Source: DATATJ01 sp963789075 (GTDB taxonomy: Bacteria; Acidobacteriota; Vicinamibacteria; Vicinamibacterales; CAVVIG01). Taken from it: a DNA stretch of 64,000 bases. The stretch is from the NCBI GenBank assembly GCA_963789075.1, contig CAWBJQ010000003.1, positions 248,001-312,000 of the forward strand. Direction: 5' to 3'. The notes under the pieces are model-generated. The model made no database searches and was not told the origin of the DNA. It saw only the letters and a program-made list of their open reading frames with translations. Positions 27,313 through 40,993 of the stretch are shown here, in pieces. Both the position numbers and the translations under genes were made by a program. Each line of letters starts with the position of its first letter. Positions within the stretch are counted from its first letter, which is position 1.

Positions 27313-27570
27313 GTGGCAAAAGAGGATCGGGGATTTGCTTCGATGGATCGGAACAAGCAGCGCGACATCGCGAGTAAGGGCGGCAAGGCGGCGCATCAAA
27401 AAGGTACGGCGCACGAATGGACCAGCGAAGAGGCGCGGGAAGCCGGCCGCAAAGGAGGGATGGCGAGCCACCGCCGGAAGCAGGAGCAGAGTGGCGAATC
27501 TTCTGGTCCCGCATCGTCGACCGAATCGGTCCCGGATGCTGACGATACGGGTTCAGAAAATCTCGGGTGA
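27313..27570 (+). CDS. KGG-motif general stress protein
   Basis: An 85-residue hydrophilic protein with two KGG-type units: RDIASKGGKAAHQKGTAHEW and AREAGRKGGMASHRRK. It resembles YciG/GsiB-type proteins, which are unstructured and stress-induced. The GTG at 27313 is chosen because AGGAGG lies 5 nt upstream; the longer frame upstream lacks homology. The gene sits between gltX and tRNA-Gln. Confidence 0.75.
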   Translation: MAKEDRGFASMDRNKQRDIASKGGKAAHQKGTAHEWTSEEAREAGRKGGMASHRRKQEQSGESSGPASSTESVPDADDTGSENLG

Positions 27571-27628
27571 GCGGCGTATGCGAAGCGAACGTCGCGTCTC
27601 GTTGTCCTTCCAGTTTCAGCCGGCGCGC

Positions 27629-27659
27629 TTGCCTCTCGTGATTTGGATTGGGCTATAAT
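27629..27659 (+). promoter_or_regulatory. Promoter of tRNA-Gln
   Basis: A perfect TATAAT (27654-27659) with TTGCCT (27629-27634) 19 bp upstream. The tRNA starts 38 bp after the -10 box, which fits a short 5' leader. Confidence 0.6.
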
Positions 27660-27697
27660 CGATAGTTCGTCCCCTCGGCGAGCGTGTCGTCTGACAC

Positions 27698-27771
27698 TGG
27701 GAGGTCGTCCAACGGTAGGACATCTGCCTCTGGAGCAGGTTATCGGGGTTCGAATCCCTGCCTCCCAGCCA
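27698..27771 (+). tRNA. tRNA-Gln(CTG)
   Basis: A complete tRNA with encoded CCA. The acceptor stem TGGGAGG pairs with CCTCCCA, the anticodon stem-loop is TCTGC-CTCTGGA-GCAGG (anticodon CTG), and the T-arm is CGGGG-TTCGAAT-CCCTG. Everything from the first base of the anticodon loop onward is repeated at 40767. Confidence 0.95.
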
Positions 27772-27895
27772 CTCACTCGCTTCGCAGCTCGTTCGTGGCT
27801 GTGAGGCCGATTCAGTCACATCGCGATGCACCTCGGCTCAACGAGTCTCGCCTCGGTTCATCGCGAATGGGGAGCGAATCCCTGCCTCCCAGCCA
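27728..27895 (+). repeat. 168-bp direct repeat, left copy (tRNA-Gln 3' half plus downstream block)
   Basis: The repeat starts at the first base of the tRNA-Gln anticodon loop (27728). It runs through the tRNA 3' end, a palindrome-rich block, and a second, altered copy of the tRNA 3' end (27870-27895, GAGCGAAT in place of GTTCGAAT). It is identical over all 168 bp to 40767-40934; the sequences differ on both sides. This is the left boundary of the tRNA-Gln island. Confidence 0.93.
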
Positions 27896-28339
27896 CTCGC
27901 AAGCCAAACACCACAGCAAGTTAGCGTGACCGCAAAAGACGATTGCGCCGCGGCTGTGCAAAGCGAGCCGTCGCTTTGCGCGACGTTTGTGCGAACGCTG
28001 CGAGGCGGAGAGTCATCTGATGCGCCGGATATTCCGGTCGATACCTCGGCGAATCTGGGCGCCACCGTTCATCGACGAGGCCATATTCCTCACGAAGACC
28101 GGTTATCTCGGTTTCGGCGAGAGGGCGACGCAATCGATCGCTCTCTCGTCTCCATCTCCGATCCCGGCCCGCGTTCCCTCCAAGCGACAACTACAGACCA
28201 AGACGAACTGTTGAGCTCTGAAGACGCGTTCACTCCAAGCGAATGAAGGTTTGCGTGATGAAGACATAAGCGGAAATGAGTTGCAGTCAGCAAACTGTTC
28301 CATTACCGTGGGCCCAGCTTTCAGCTTCCAGGGGCTCCA
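27896..28339. other. Gene-free stretch after the left repeat
   Basis: No frame here has protein character and no clear promoter or RNA was seen. The LysR ATG follows at 28340. Confidence 0.5.
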
Positions 28340-29269
28340 ATGGATCTTCTTCAACTCGAACACTTCCTAGCGGTCGTGGAAGAGCACACGTTCACGCGCG
28401 CGGCGGAGCGCGTGTGCCGCAGCCAGCCCGCTGTGAGCCAGAGCATCAAGAAGCTCGAAGAAGAGTTGGGCACGCAGCTCCTGGCTCGCGACAGCCACGA
28501 CCTCGCGCTCACCGAAGCCGGCGAAAAGCTTCTCACGTACGCGCACAAGATGGTCCGCACCCGTGACGAAGCGCTCCGGGAGCTCGGCGCGTTGAAGAAT
28601 CTGACGAGCGGCGCCGTCAACATCGCGGCGCACGAGTCGGCGGCCGTCTACCTTCTGCCGGCGCCACTGCGATGCTACCTCCATCGCTTTCCCGATATCA
28701 GAGTCGGCATCCATCGGAGCCGCCTGAGCGAGATCCCCCATCAGGTCATGGATCGTGACGTGCAGCTCGGCTTCGTCAAGGAGGAGCCGACCTTCCACGA
28801 GCTGCAGTCGGTCGAGGTCCATCTGGATCAGATGATCCTCGTGGCCGCACCGGGCCATCCCCTGACTCGTCGCGCCGAGGCGCACATCCGAGACCTTGGC
28901 AACGAGCGGTTCGTGCTTCATCACCTTTGCAACGCGACGGAACAAATGATCGTCCGGTTGTTCGAGGACCATGCCACCCGGTGCCGGATTGTCGCGGAGT
29001 TGTGGAGCTTCGAAAACATCAAGAACTTCGTGCAGGCGGAGGTGGGTCTGGCGATCGTGCCCAGGATTACGGTTCAGCGGGAGCTGCAGTCCGGCAGTCT
29101 TGCGCGCATCCACATTCCCGAGTTGAACATCCCGCGGCGTACGCTGATGATCTATCGCGAACAAGGCTACCTGTCGGAGCCCGCTCGGGAGCTGATCAAG
29201 ATCGTACGTGGCTTCAATTGGGACGTTGACGGCGTGCCGCGCGTCGCGCCGCTCAAACGCCGGGCCTGA
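28340..29269 (+). CDS. LysR family transcriptional regulator
   Basis: A 309-residue protein. The N-terminal winged HTH is typical (FLAVVEEHTFTRAAERVCRS followed by QPAVSQSIKKLEEELG), and residues 90-300 form the effector-binding domain (GAVNIAAHESAAVYLLP, LVAAPGHPL). LysR proteins bind a small co-inducer and often control a divergent gene, but none is present here; the S9 peptidase gene follows 206 bp downstream on the same strand. It is the only regulator in the island's first segment. Confidence 0.9.
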   Translation: MDLLQLEHFLAVVEEHTFTRAAERVCRSQPAVSQSIKKLEEELGTQLLARDSHDLALTEAGEKLLTYAHKMVRTRDEALRELGALKNLTSGAVNIAAHESAAVYLLPAPLRCYLHRFPDIRVGIHRSRLSEIPHQVMDRDVQLGFVKEEPTFHELQSVEVHLDQMILVAAPGHPLTRRAEAHIRDLGNERFVLHHLCNATEQMIVRLFEDHATRCRIVAELWSFENIKNFVQAEVGLAIVPRITVQRELQSGSLARIHIPELNIPRRTLMIYREQGYLSEPARELIKIVRGFNWDVDGVPRVAPLKRRA

Positions 29270-29475
29270 CACGTGTCGCCCCTCGCCCTGGCATCCGCTC
29301 AGCGGGCCTCGCCACCTTTCTCCTCGCCACCGGGGGGCCCGCCGGCGACCGTCGGCCCACCGCATTCCAATCGATGCCGCTTATTGCGTCATAACCGCTG
29401 CTGCCTGGCCTTGCGGTTCACCGGCGTTTAGAATGCACCCCAGCCGCGACGAACTGCGGCCTTCGGAGTATCACC

Positions 29476-31815
<2,340 letters not shown>

Positions 31816-31825
31816 GGAGGATTCC

Positions 31826-34800
31826 GTGCGCGTTCGACGCCTGATCCCACTCATCGCTGCCGCACTCGCCGCGGCGCTCGTCCCGATCTCCGCCCTGACG
31901 CCGACGGGCGCCGCGACGGCGAATACGGAGCTCTTCGCTGGCTTGCGGTTCCGCAATATCGGACCGGCGGCGATGGGCGGCCGCATCGACGATTTCGCCG
32001 TCCTCGAGAGCAACCCCGCGGTCTTCTACGTCGCGGCCGCCACGGGCGGTCTCTGGAAGACGACCAATAACGGCACGACCTGGGAGGTGCTCTTCAACGA
32101 TCAGGACGACGTGGTATCGATCGGCGACGTCGCGATCGCTCCGAGAGGATGCCGAACGTCGTCTGGGTGGGGACCGGCGAGAACAACAATCGGCAGAGCT
32201 CGTCGTGGGGCACGCGGCGTCTACAAGTCGACCGACGGCGGCCACACCTGGAAGTCGATGGGCCTGTCGGAAGCCCGGCACGTCGGCCGGATCGTCGTCG
32301 ATCCGATCGATCCCGACGTGGTGTACGTCGCGGCGCTCGGCCACCTGTTCGGTCCGAACAAGGAGCGCGGCGTCTACAAGACGACCGACGGCGGCCTGAC
32401 GTGGACCAACGTGCTCTTCGTCGACCAGGACACAGGCGCGACCGAGCTCGTGATGGATCCGTCGAACGACAAGGTGCTGTACGCCGCGACATATCAGCGC
32501 CGCCGCTCGGCGTGGGGCTACAACGGCGGCGGGCCCGGCAGCGCGATCTACAAGTCGACCGACGCCGGGCGCACGTGGACGAAGCTGACGAAAGGCATTC
32601 CCGACGGTCCGCTCGGCCGCATCGGCCTGGACGTCTGCCGCGCGAACCCGAACATCGTCTACGCGCGCGATCGAGCATCCGAAGGAGAGCGGCATCTATC
32701 GCTCGGACGATGCGGGCGCGTCGTGGCGGAAGGTGACCAGCGTCAACCCGCGGCCGATGTATTTCAGTCAGATCCGCGTCGCGCCCGGACGATCCCGATC
32801 GCATCTACGTGCTCGGCGAATGGATCGAGGTGTCCGACGATGCCGGCAAGACGTTCCATGAGGTGAGCGACGCTACATCCGGATCAGCACGCGTTCTGGA
32901 TCGATCCGGCGAACACGCGCCACCTGATGACCGGCAACGACGGCGGCGTCGGCATCTCGTACGACCGGGGCGGAGCACTGGGATTGGCTCGACAACATGG
33001 ACCTCGGGCAGTTCTACCACGTCGGCTACGACATGGAGCCGCCCTACGGCGTGTACGGCGGCCTGCAGGACAACGATGCGTTCGGCGGGCCGAGCGCGAC
33101 GCGTCGCCGTCACGGCATCGGCAACGACGAGTGGTACAACATCGCCTCGGGCGACGGCTTCGAGGCCTTCGCCGATCCGCGGAACTCGCGCATCGTGTAC
33201 GCCGAGTCGCAGGGCGGCAACGTCAGCCGTGTCGACCGGCTCACGACGGAACGCCAGACGATCAAGCCGCAGAGCGGACCGAGCGAACCGCCTCTTCGCT
33301 GGAACTGGGATACGCCGATGATCCTGTCGCCGCACGATCCGGGAACGCTGCTCATGGGCGCCAACAAGCTGATGAAGTCGACCGACGGCGGCCACTCTTG
33401 GACGGCGATCAGCCCCGATCTCACGGCGCAGATCGATCGCGAGACGCTCTCGCTGATGGGCGTTGCCGCGAAGGACATCGTTCTCGCGAAGAACGACGGG
33501 GTATCGGCGTTTGGCACCATCACCACCATTGCCGAATCGCCGAAGACCGCCGGCCTCTACTACACGGGCGCCGACGACGGGACCGCGTCGATTTCGCGGG
33601 ATGGCGGCAAGAACTGGACGCCTCTCACGGGAAAGTTCCCCGGCCTCCCGAAGAACACTTACGTGTCGCGCCTTGCTGCCTCTGCTTTCGACGAAGCGGT
33701 CGTCTACGCGACCTTCGACGGCCATCGAGACGACGATTACGCACCCTACGTGTACGCCAGCGCGAACTACGGCCAGACGTGGCGATCGATTGTCGGCGAT
33801 CTGCCGAAGCAGCAGACGGTGCGTTGCATCACCGAGGATCCGAAGAACGCGAACGTTCTGTACCTGGGCACGGAATTCGGCCTGTTCGTCACGCTCGACA
33901 AAGGAGCGCACTGGATCCGGATGCGCAGCGGTCTGCCGACCGTGCCCGTTGCCGAGATCACGATTCACCCGCGGGACAACGACATGCTCGTGGCGACGCA
34001 CGGCCGCAGCATCTGGATTCTCGACGACCTCGCGCCGATTCAGCACGCAGCCGAGGCGCTCGCGCACGACGCGTGGCTGTTTCCGGTCCGTCCGGCGATG
34101 TCGGTGTTCGACGAGCCCGAGGATCGATCGCGGTGGATGGGCGACCGGCCGTTCTGGGGCCACAATCCGCCGCGCGGCGCGATCATTTCGTACTTCTTGA
34201 AGGAGCCGGCGACAGCCGTTCACATCACCGTACGCGACGCCGCAAGTGCCACCGTCGCCGACATGGCGGGCGATGCGACGGTCGGGGGACGGGCCGCCGG
34301 TACCAACCGGGTGGTGTGGGACCTGCGGCATCAGGTCCTGCCTCTGCCGCACTTTCCCGGTCCGTTCGTCCGCGGCCCGACGACCTACTTCGCCGATCCG
34401 CTGCAAGGACCGTTCGTCCTGCCGGGGGAGTATCACCTCTCGCTGACCGTTGACGGGCGCGAGGCCGGCACGACCACGGTTCGGGTGGACAACGATCGGC
34501 TGGTCGAGATCTCCGAGGCCGATCGCCGCGCATGGCACGATACGGCGCTGAAGCTGCACGACCTCGAGAGGACTGCGGACGAGGCGGGCGATGCTGTGGC
34601 CGCGCTCGGCGACGAAATCGGCGTGCTGCAGCGGCTCGCCGGACGCGGGTCGTCGACGCCCGACACCGTCCGCAGCGCGTTCGACGCCGTCGCGAAGAAG
34701 CTCGCCGACCTGCGCATCCGGTTCGGCGTGCCGACGCCAGGCGGCGGCCGCGGCGGCGGACGTGGGAACGCCAATCGCGATGTGCGCGCGCGCATCACGT

Positions 34801-35006
34801 CGACGAAGACGCAGGTGATGGCGTCGACGTCAGCGCCGACGGCGTATCAGACCGAGGAAGCCCGCGCCGTTGGCGACGACCTCGCCAAGGCCGTCGCCGA
34901 TCTCAATACCGTCATCGTCACCGACGTACCGGCGCTCGTGAAGACGCTCGGCGCGAACAGCTATCTGTTGCCGCTCGCGCCGATCAAGCCGATCTCGTCA
35001 CGTTAG
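31826..35006 (+). CDS. Secreted VPS10/Asp-box beta-propeller protein, frameshifted in its first third
   Basis: About 1055 residues after joining. A signal peptide (RRLIPLIAAALAAALVP) is followed by repeated Asp-box blades: KSTDGGHTWKS, KTTDGGLTW, KSTDAGRTWTK, KSTDGGHSWTA and SRDGGKNWTP. The C-terminal 250 residues include an FlgD-like beta-sandwich (TNRVVWDLRH) and a helical tail. Proteins like this are often labelled glycosyl hydrolase but are also VPS10/sortilin-like; no catalytic residues can be assigned. Frame breaks cluster at 32140-32970. The GTG at 31826 is preceded by GAGGAGG and follows the S9 stop by 10 bp, so the two genes form an operon. Confidence 0.83.
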
Positions 35007-37407
35007 CTACTTCGATCCGGCCTGGCTCGTCGTGGTGACGCGCAGCTTCCCGATCTGGAAGCCGGACGGCGGGTCGACGCCGAGCAGGTTCTTGACGAAG
35101 TAGTCCCAGCGCCGCCGGACGAAGTACGGATCGTTGCCGAAGCCGTGCGGGCGGTTGGGCATGATCAGGAATTCGAAGTCCTTGTTCGCCTTCACGAGCG
35201 CGTCGACCAGCTTGATCGTCGCCGGCATCGGCACGTTCTCGTCGACGTCCCCGTGGGCGAGGAACAGCTTGCCCTCCAGGCGCGGCGCGAGCGTATAGTT
35301 CGACACCTCCTCGTAGTTCTTGTCCACCGGCCATCCCATCCACTGCTCGTTCCAGGTCGCCTTGTCCATGCGGTTGTCGTGGCAGCCGGCGGAGGAGACG
35401 GCCACTTTGTAGAACTCGGGGTGGGTGAGGATCGCGTGCGTCGAGTCGTAGCCGCCCGCCGAGTGGCCCCAGACGCCGACGCGCGTCAGATCCATGTAGG
35501 GATACTTCGCGGCCATCTGCTTGAACACCGTGATGTGATCGTCGCCGCCCGCGCCGAAGCCGAGGTTGTGGTACGCGAATGCGCGGAAGGCGCGCGAGCG
35601 CAGCGCCGTGCCGCGGCCGTCGACGAACACCGTGATGAACCCGAGCTCGGCGATCGCCTGCTGCTGGTTGTGATAGGCGGCGAACGTCTTGGGCACGAAC
35701 GCGCCTTGCGGACCTGTGTAGATGTTCTCGACGATCGGGTACTTTTTGGACGGGTCGAAGTTCGTCGGCCGCCAGATGACGCCGTACAGGTCGGTCTTGC
35801 CGTCCGCTGCCTTGGCTTTGAACGGTTCAGGCGAGCTTCCAGCCCATCGCCGTCAGCTTCGAGACGTCGGCCTTCTCCAGCTCCTTGAGGATGCGTCCGT
35901 CTTCGGCGCTGCGGATCACCGAGACGGTCGGCAGGTCGACGCGCGAGAACACGTCGACGAAGTACTTGCCGTCAGGCGAGAAGGACGCGGCGTGATCGGC
36001 GTTCTCGGACGTCGAGCAGCGTGAGGCCCGTGCCGTCGAGGTGGACGCGGTAGACGTGCCGCAGGTACGGATCGCGGCCGGCCTCGCGGCCGCCGGCGCT
36101 GAAGTACAGGTACCGCGGGCCTTCTCGTCGACGTGGTCGATGGCGCGGACCACCCAGTCGCCCTTCGTGATCTGGTTCTTCACCGCGCCGGTCTGCGTGT
36201 CGTACAGGTAGAAGTGATTCCAGCCGTCGCGCTCAGACGACCAGATGCGCTCGCGGCCGTCGTTGATCGCTCGCGTGACCAGGATCGACGTGTCGACCAG
36301 GAAGTCGGGGCCGCCCTTCTCGTCGACCGCCGCTCGGGTGACGCCGGTCCTGGCGTTGACCTCGTTGATGCGCACGCCTTCATAGCCGCGATCGATCTCG
36401 CGGTACTGGAAGCGCTGGCTGTCGCTGAACCACTCGACGGTCGGACCGCCGTAATACAGCTGGACCAGCGGCTTGGCGGCGACGACGACCTCCTTGCGCT
36501 GGGGGATGTCGAAGACGACGAGCTTCGCCGTCGGGAGCACCCAGTCGACCGGCAGCGGATAGGCGTAGCTGAAGTACTTCGGCCTGAACTGATCGGGCGG
36601 CGCGGACTGCGTGATCGTGAGCCGCGGGAAGTTCCGCTGGTCCATGACGTAGGTCGCGAGCCGCCGCGAGTCCGGCGACCAGAATACCGCGGGCGCCTGC
36701 ACGACGTCCTCCGTGCCCTGGGCGACCATGATCGTCGGCGACGGCAGCGGCGTCGCGTAGTCGAAGAAATGCTCGCCGTCGTGGCTCAGCTGAATCTCCT
36801 CGCCGGTCGCGACGACGCGGACCCACATGTTGTGGTTGCGCACGAACGCGAGGAGCTTGTGATCGGGCGACGGCCGCTCGGTCGCGGGCAGCTCGGTCGG
36901 ATCGGGTTGGCGCGGCGGACCGATTCGCGTCTCTTCGTCGTCATCGTCCAGCGGTGCTTGCGTCTTCGAGCAGTCGTACGAGGACAGGTCGCATGTGTAC
37001 CACGTGTGCGCGACGCTGAAGGCGACGGCGCCGGACGAGAGCTTGATGGCCGAAAACGGAAGCTCGCGGGCCGTATAGCTTGTCCCGCTTGCGCGCGACA
37101 GCCCCTGGGCGAGCCGCTGATGGTCGAAGGCCGGCGCGCGCGTGCCCTGCGCAGCGTCCGCGATCATGAAGACCGTCCCGTCCGGTCCGTCGTTCAGGTA
37201 CCAGAAGCGGTCGGAGTGGTTGATCCAGTGCGGATCGACCTGCCCGTCGAATGCGATTTTCTTGATGTCGTCGTTGAGGAAGCGTTCGCCCCTGGCGTAG
37301 TCTTCGCGGGTGCCTTGGGCCGAGGCGGTCGGTGCTCCGGCTAGGACGCCCAGCACGCCCAGCGCGCCCGCGGTGATCGCAAGCTGATTACAGCGGATTC
37401 GGGTCAT
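35007..37407 (-). CDS. Secreted S9 (DPP IV-like) peptidase, one frameshifted stretch
   Basis: About 795 residues. A signal peptide ends at PTASAQ. The propeller domain runs to about residue 530 (SSERDGWNHFYLYDTQTGAV), and the C-terminal hydrolase has Ser in GVWGHSAGGYDS, Asp in HGDVDENVP and His in NRPHGFGND. Shifts lie near 36000-36120 and near 35833, where one extra G after CTC hides the KLPEPFKAK reading. Its stop abuts the stop of the convergent VPS10 gene. It lies 59 bp after the TonB receptor gene on the same strand, which suggests that receptor and peptidase act together on peptides. Confidence 0.88.
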
Positions 37408-37466
37408 GAGGGACCTCCTGGTAGGGCGCGGAGCCGGTGGCGCCGGCTCCGCGTCGAGGGTTGCGA

Positions 37467-40195
37467 CTAGTACGTGACGCGGGCGCCGACCTGCAGCATC
37501 CGCGGCTGGTAGAACAGGTTGCTCGAGAACGCCGGCTGGAGATACGTCTTCGTGCCGAATTGCGTGCCGTACGTTGTCGGATCGTAGTTCGCCGTGTTGA
37601 AGACGTTGAAGACGTCGAGCATGCCCTGGAGGTTGGCACGCTTGAACGCCTTCACGTTTTTTACCAGCCGAAGGTCGACCTTCTTGTCCCAGTACAGCGA
37701 GCGCGCGCCGTTTTTCGGCAGAACGTCACCCTGCGCGTCGAGCCAGCGGCCAGTCGTGCCTAGGCCGAACGGGTCGAGGCTCGTCGCGATCGCGATCGGC
37801 TTCGGCGATCCGACGAAGAGGATCGCCGAGAAGTTGACGTCCCAGGGCAGGAAGGCGGTGGCCGTGCCAACGAGCCGGTGGCGCTGATCGTTCGCCGCCC
37901 AGGTGTACTCGTCCGCGATGTTGAACGGGTTGTTCACAGTGCCGAAGCGGTTCGCATCGGTACTGTCCTTGGTCCACGACAGTGTGTAGGAGCCCTGGAA
38001 CTCGAAGCGGCCGTTTGCCGATCGCCGTTCAGTCGCGCCGATCTGCAGCGCGTCGTACCGAGCGGAGCCGTTCGACAGGTACTCCGTGATGTTCCCGTAC
38101 TGCGGGATACGGCCGCCCGGCGACTGTCGGGTTGAGCGGCACGCCGAGCGCCGTGTTCTCGAAGAAGTTGATGTTGGTCGACATCGGCAGGAACGCGCCA
38201 TTCAGGTGCACGTAGTCGGCCTGTACGGCGAACCGCGGGTTGAGCTGTTGCGCCAGGCCGAACGAGACCTGATCCTGCCGCGGCGCATTGTAGTCGTTGG
38301 ACATGATCACGAGATTGGGGGCCGACTTCTGAGGGATCGCCCCCTGCAGCGGATTGCCGTAGACCGGATTCAGCACCGTGAGCGTGATCTGGTTGTTCCG
38401 GTTCCGCACCTCGTTCATCGGAATGTTGAGCAGGATGTTGCCGTAGTAGCGTCCGATGCCGCCGCGGACGACCGTGCGGCCGTCGCCGCGCAGGTCGTAC
38501 GCGAAGCCGAGGCGCGGCGCGATGTTGGTCTTCGGCACCGAGCGCGTGCCTGACTGAACGGCCGGCACTTCGTAGCCGGGATTAGTCACGCTCGGCTCGA
38601 GGTCGTACCGGATGCCGAGGTTGAGCGTGAAGCGCGACGTCGCGCTCCAGTCGTCCTGGAAGTACATCCCGTAGGCGGGGTCCAGATAGTTGTAGTGGAA
38701 GTCGCCGAACGACTGGCTGAACGAGGTCGGCGCGGAGTACGTGCTCGGATCGAAGAAGTTCGTCGGGTCCTTCGAGAAAGAGGTACTGGCCGTACGACGC
38801 GGCCGGCAGCTGGCCCTGATGGTACGAGCGCTGGTACTGGAAGCCGCCCTTCATCCGGTGGTCGCCGTGCTTCGAGGGCAGGAAATATGTCATCGACTCG
38901 TTGATCTGGTAGATCTGCTCCCGCCACCATTGTGGGTTGTTGCTCGCCGGTCCGATGATGGCCGACGGGAACGTCAGGCGGGGGATCGCAGAGATCGCCT
39001 GGAGCTGTTTGTAAAAGTAGAAGACGCCTGCACGGACTTCGTTGACGAGCCGATCGTTGACGACCCACGTCTCGCCGACCAGGCCGTCCTCGTTGAACGC
39101 GTGGTAGTTGTCGCCGGCGCTCGCCGTGTTGCGGCCGCCGACGCCTTCTTCGGTGCGGTTCTCGATGAACGGATCCGTGCGGAAGAAAAGGCGATGGCGG
39201 TTGTTCAGCTGATCGTCGATCCGCACGTTGACCAGATGCCGCGTCTGCGGTGCGTCCACGTTCATATCGAAGGTCGGGTTGCCGGTCGTCGGCCGATTCG
39301 AGATGTCCGCGCTCTGGTACTCGTAGCCGCCGAAGAAGAACGCCTTGTCTTTCACGATCGGACCGCCCGCTGTCATGCCCGGCTGCGCCTGGTGGAGTGG
39401 CGTGACAGTGCCTGTGAGCCAGTTGGCCGCGTTCATCTTGGCATCGCGTAGGTAGTAGTAGTCGGAGCCGTGGAACACATTCGAGCCCGCTTTGGTCACG
39501 GCGTTGACGACGGCGCCGGTCACGCGACCGTACTCCGCGTCGTAACGGTTGGTCAGCACCTGGACTTCGCCGACGACCTCCTGGCTGTAGCTCTGCGTTT
39601 CGCCGCCGGTGCCCTGCCCGGTGACGCTGAGGCCGTCCATCTGATACCGCGCGGCGTCGCTGCCGGACGAGCCCGCGCGAATGTCGCCCAGGTTGCCGCG
39701 CGCGCCCGGCACCATCGAGACCAGGTCGAGCCAGTTGCGTCCGTTGAGCGGAAGCTGCTGCACCTGCTCGGGGTCGACGTGCCCGGTGAGTTCCGACTTC
39801 TTCGTGTCGACGAGCGGGGCGGCGCCGCTGACCGTGACCGACTCCTGCAGCTGCGCGACCTTCATCGTGAAGTTGATCGTGACCGCCTCGCCGACGCCGA
39901 GCCGGAATCCTTCACGCACGACCGTCGCGAAGCCCTGGAGTTCCGCGGTCATCTTGTAAGTGCCGAGTTGCATCGACGGCATCAGGTACGAGCCGTTCTC
40001 GCCGGTGACGGCAGTGCGCGTCGCGCCAGTTTCGAGGTGGACGGCCGTAATGGTGAGACCCGGCAGGACGGCGCCACTTTCATCAGTGACAGTGCCGCGC
40101 AGTTCGCCCTGGGCGAGCTGTGCGGATGTGGTGGTCGCGAACGACGAGACGAGAGTGAGGACGAGGCCGCACATCGACACCAGTCGCACGATCAT
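37467..40195 (-). CDS. TonB-dependent receptor with carboxypeptidase-regulatory-like N-terminal domain, frameshifted
   Basis: About 910 residues. After a signal peptide (LVLTLVSSFATTTSAQ) comes a CarboxypepD_reg-like domain (GELRGTVTDESGAVLPGLTI), then a plug (LPLNGRNWLDLVSMVPGARG) and a long beta-barrel ending in an aromatic-type terminus (RMLQVGARVTY). This is the OmpA-related/TonB receptor layout typical of Acidobacteriota. It imports an oligomeric substrate, probably peptides given its neighbours. Two single-base insertions were resolved (near 38775 and 38120). The ATG at 40195 has GGAGGG just upstream; an earlier GTG is less likely. Confidence 0.87.
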
Positions 40196-40322
40196 GGAGC
40201 CCTCCCAGCGGTGAATGGTGGCCAATTGGGCCGTACTCATCAGGGAAGGTCAAATTAGTTTTTCGGATGACGCGATAAGGAGTTCGCCCTGCGCGGTAGC
40301 GTTCGGCTTCAGGCGGACCTGA

Positions 40323-40766
40323 GAGTCGGGCTTCGACGCGTCGGATTGGGTAGTGTCCGGCGGCAACGACATTCCCGTCCTGGCATCGTCGGCGACCGCT
40401 GAGCGGGTCGAGGGCGGGTATCGATTCAGCGGCCACAAGATCTTCGGATCGCTGCCGCCGGTCTGGACGCGACTCGGGATCCATGCGATGGACCTGAGCG
40501 ATCCGGCGCGCCCGATGGTCGTTCACGCGTTCATGCCGAGAGACACGAACGGCTACCGGATCGTCGAGACATGGGACACGCTGGCCATGCGGGCCATGCG
40601 CAGCGAGGACAGAATCCTGCTCGGCGCAGTGGTGCCCGATCGCTTCATTGCCCGCGTTGTGCCGTCCGGCTTTGTTGGCGCCGATTCCTTCGTGCTCGGC
40701 ATTTTCGCGTGGGCCGAGCCGACGTTCGAATACATCCACACGGCGATCGCGCAGCGCGTCCGGGAT
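40323..40766 (+). pseudogene. Acyl-CoA dehydrogenase fragment, truncated at both ends
   Basis: About 148 residues resemble the central part of an acyl-CoA dehydrogenase-type flavoprotein (SGGNDIPVLASSATAERVEG, FSGHKIFGSLPPVWTRLG, GFVGADSFVLGIFAWAEPTF). The N-terminal third is missing after a stop at 40320-40322. On the right the gene stops matching exactly where the tRNA-Gln-derived repeat begins (40767). It cannot be functional. It may be a host gene cut by insertion or old cargo. Confidence 0.75.
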
Positions 40767-40934
40767 CTCTGGAGCAGGTTATCGGGGTTCGAATCCCTGC
40801 CTCCCAGCCACTCACTCGCTTCGCAGCTCGTTCGTGGCTGTGAGGCCGATTCAGTCACATCGCGATGCACCTCGGCTCAACGAGTCTCGCCTCGGTTCAT
40901 CGCGAATGGGGAGCGAATCCCTGCCTCCCAGCCA
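40767..40934 (+). repeat. 168-bp direct repeat, right copy (tRNA-Gln 3' half plus downstream block)
   Basis: Identical to 27728-27895. The match starts with CTCTGGA, the complete anticodon loop of tRNA-Gln, and ends with the second tRNA 3' end (CTCCCAGCCA). The base before the match differs (T here, C in the tRNA) and so does the base after it. No 5' tRNA half is present, so this is not a tRNA gene. Confidence 0.93.
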
Positions 40935-40993
40935 AAGAGAAATATCGCGGCCCGCGCCTTTCGGGTGTACTCGGCGCTGAGGACGAGAATCGA

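Noticed and set aside
27772..27895. A CRISPR array formed by the repeated tRNA 3' ends
   Set aside because: There are only two unit copies per site with one spacer that is itself repeated elsewhere, no cas genes, and the unit is clearly tRNA-derived.
27728..27895. An integron cassette array with attC sites
   Set aside because: No integron integrase or GTTRRRY core sites were seen and the boundaries are tRNA anticodon loops. The likeness is limited to palindromic structure.
40767..40934. A second tRNA-Gln gene at the right repeat
   Set aside because: Only the 3' half from the anticodon loop is present. The bases before it belong to an acyl-CoA dehydrogenase fragment and cannot form the D-arm or acceptor stem.
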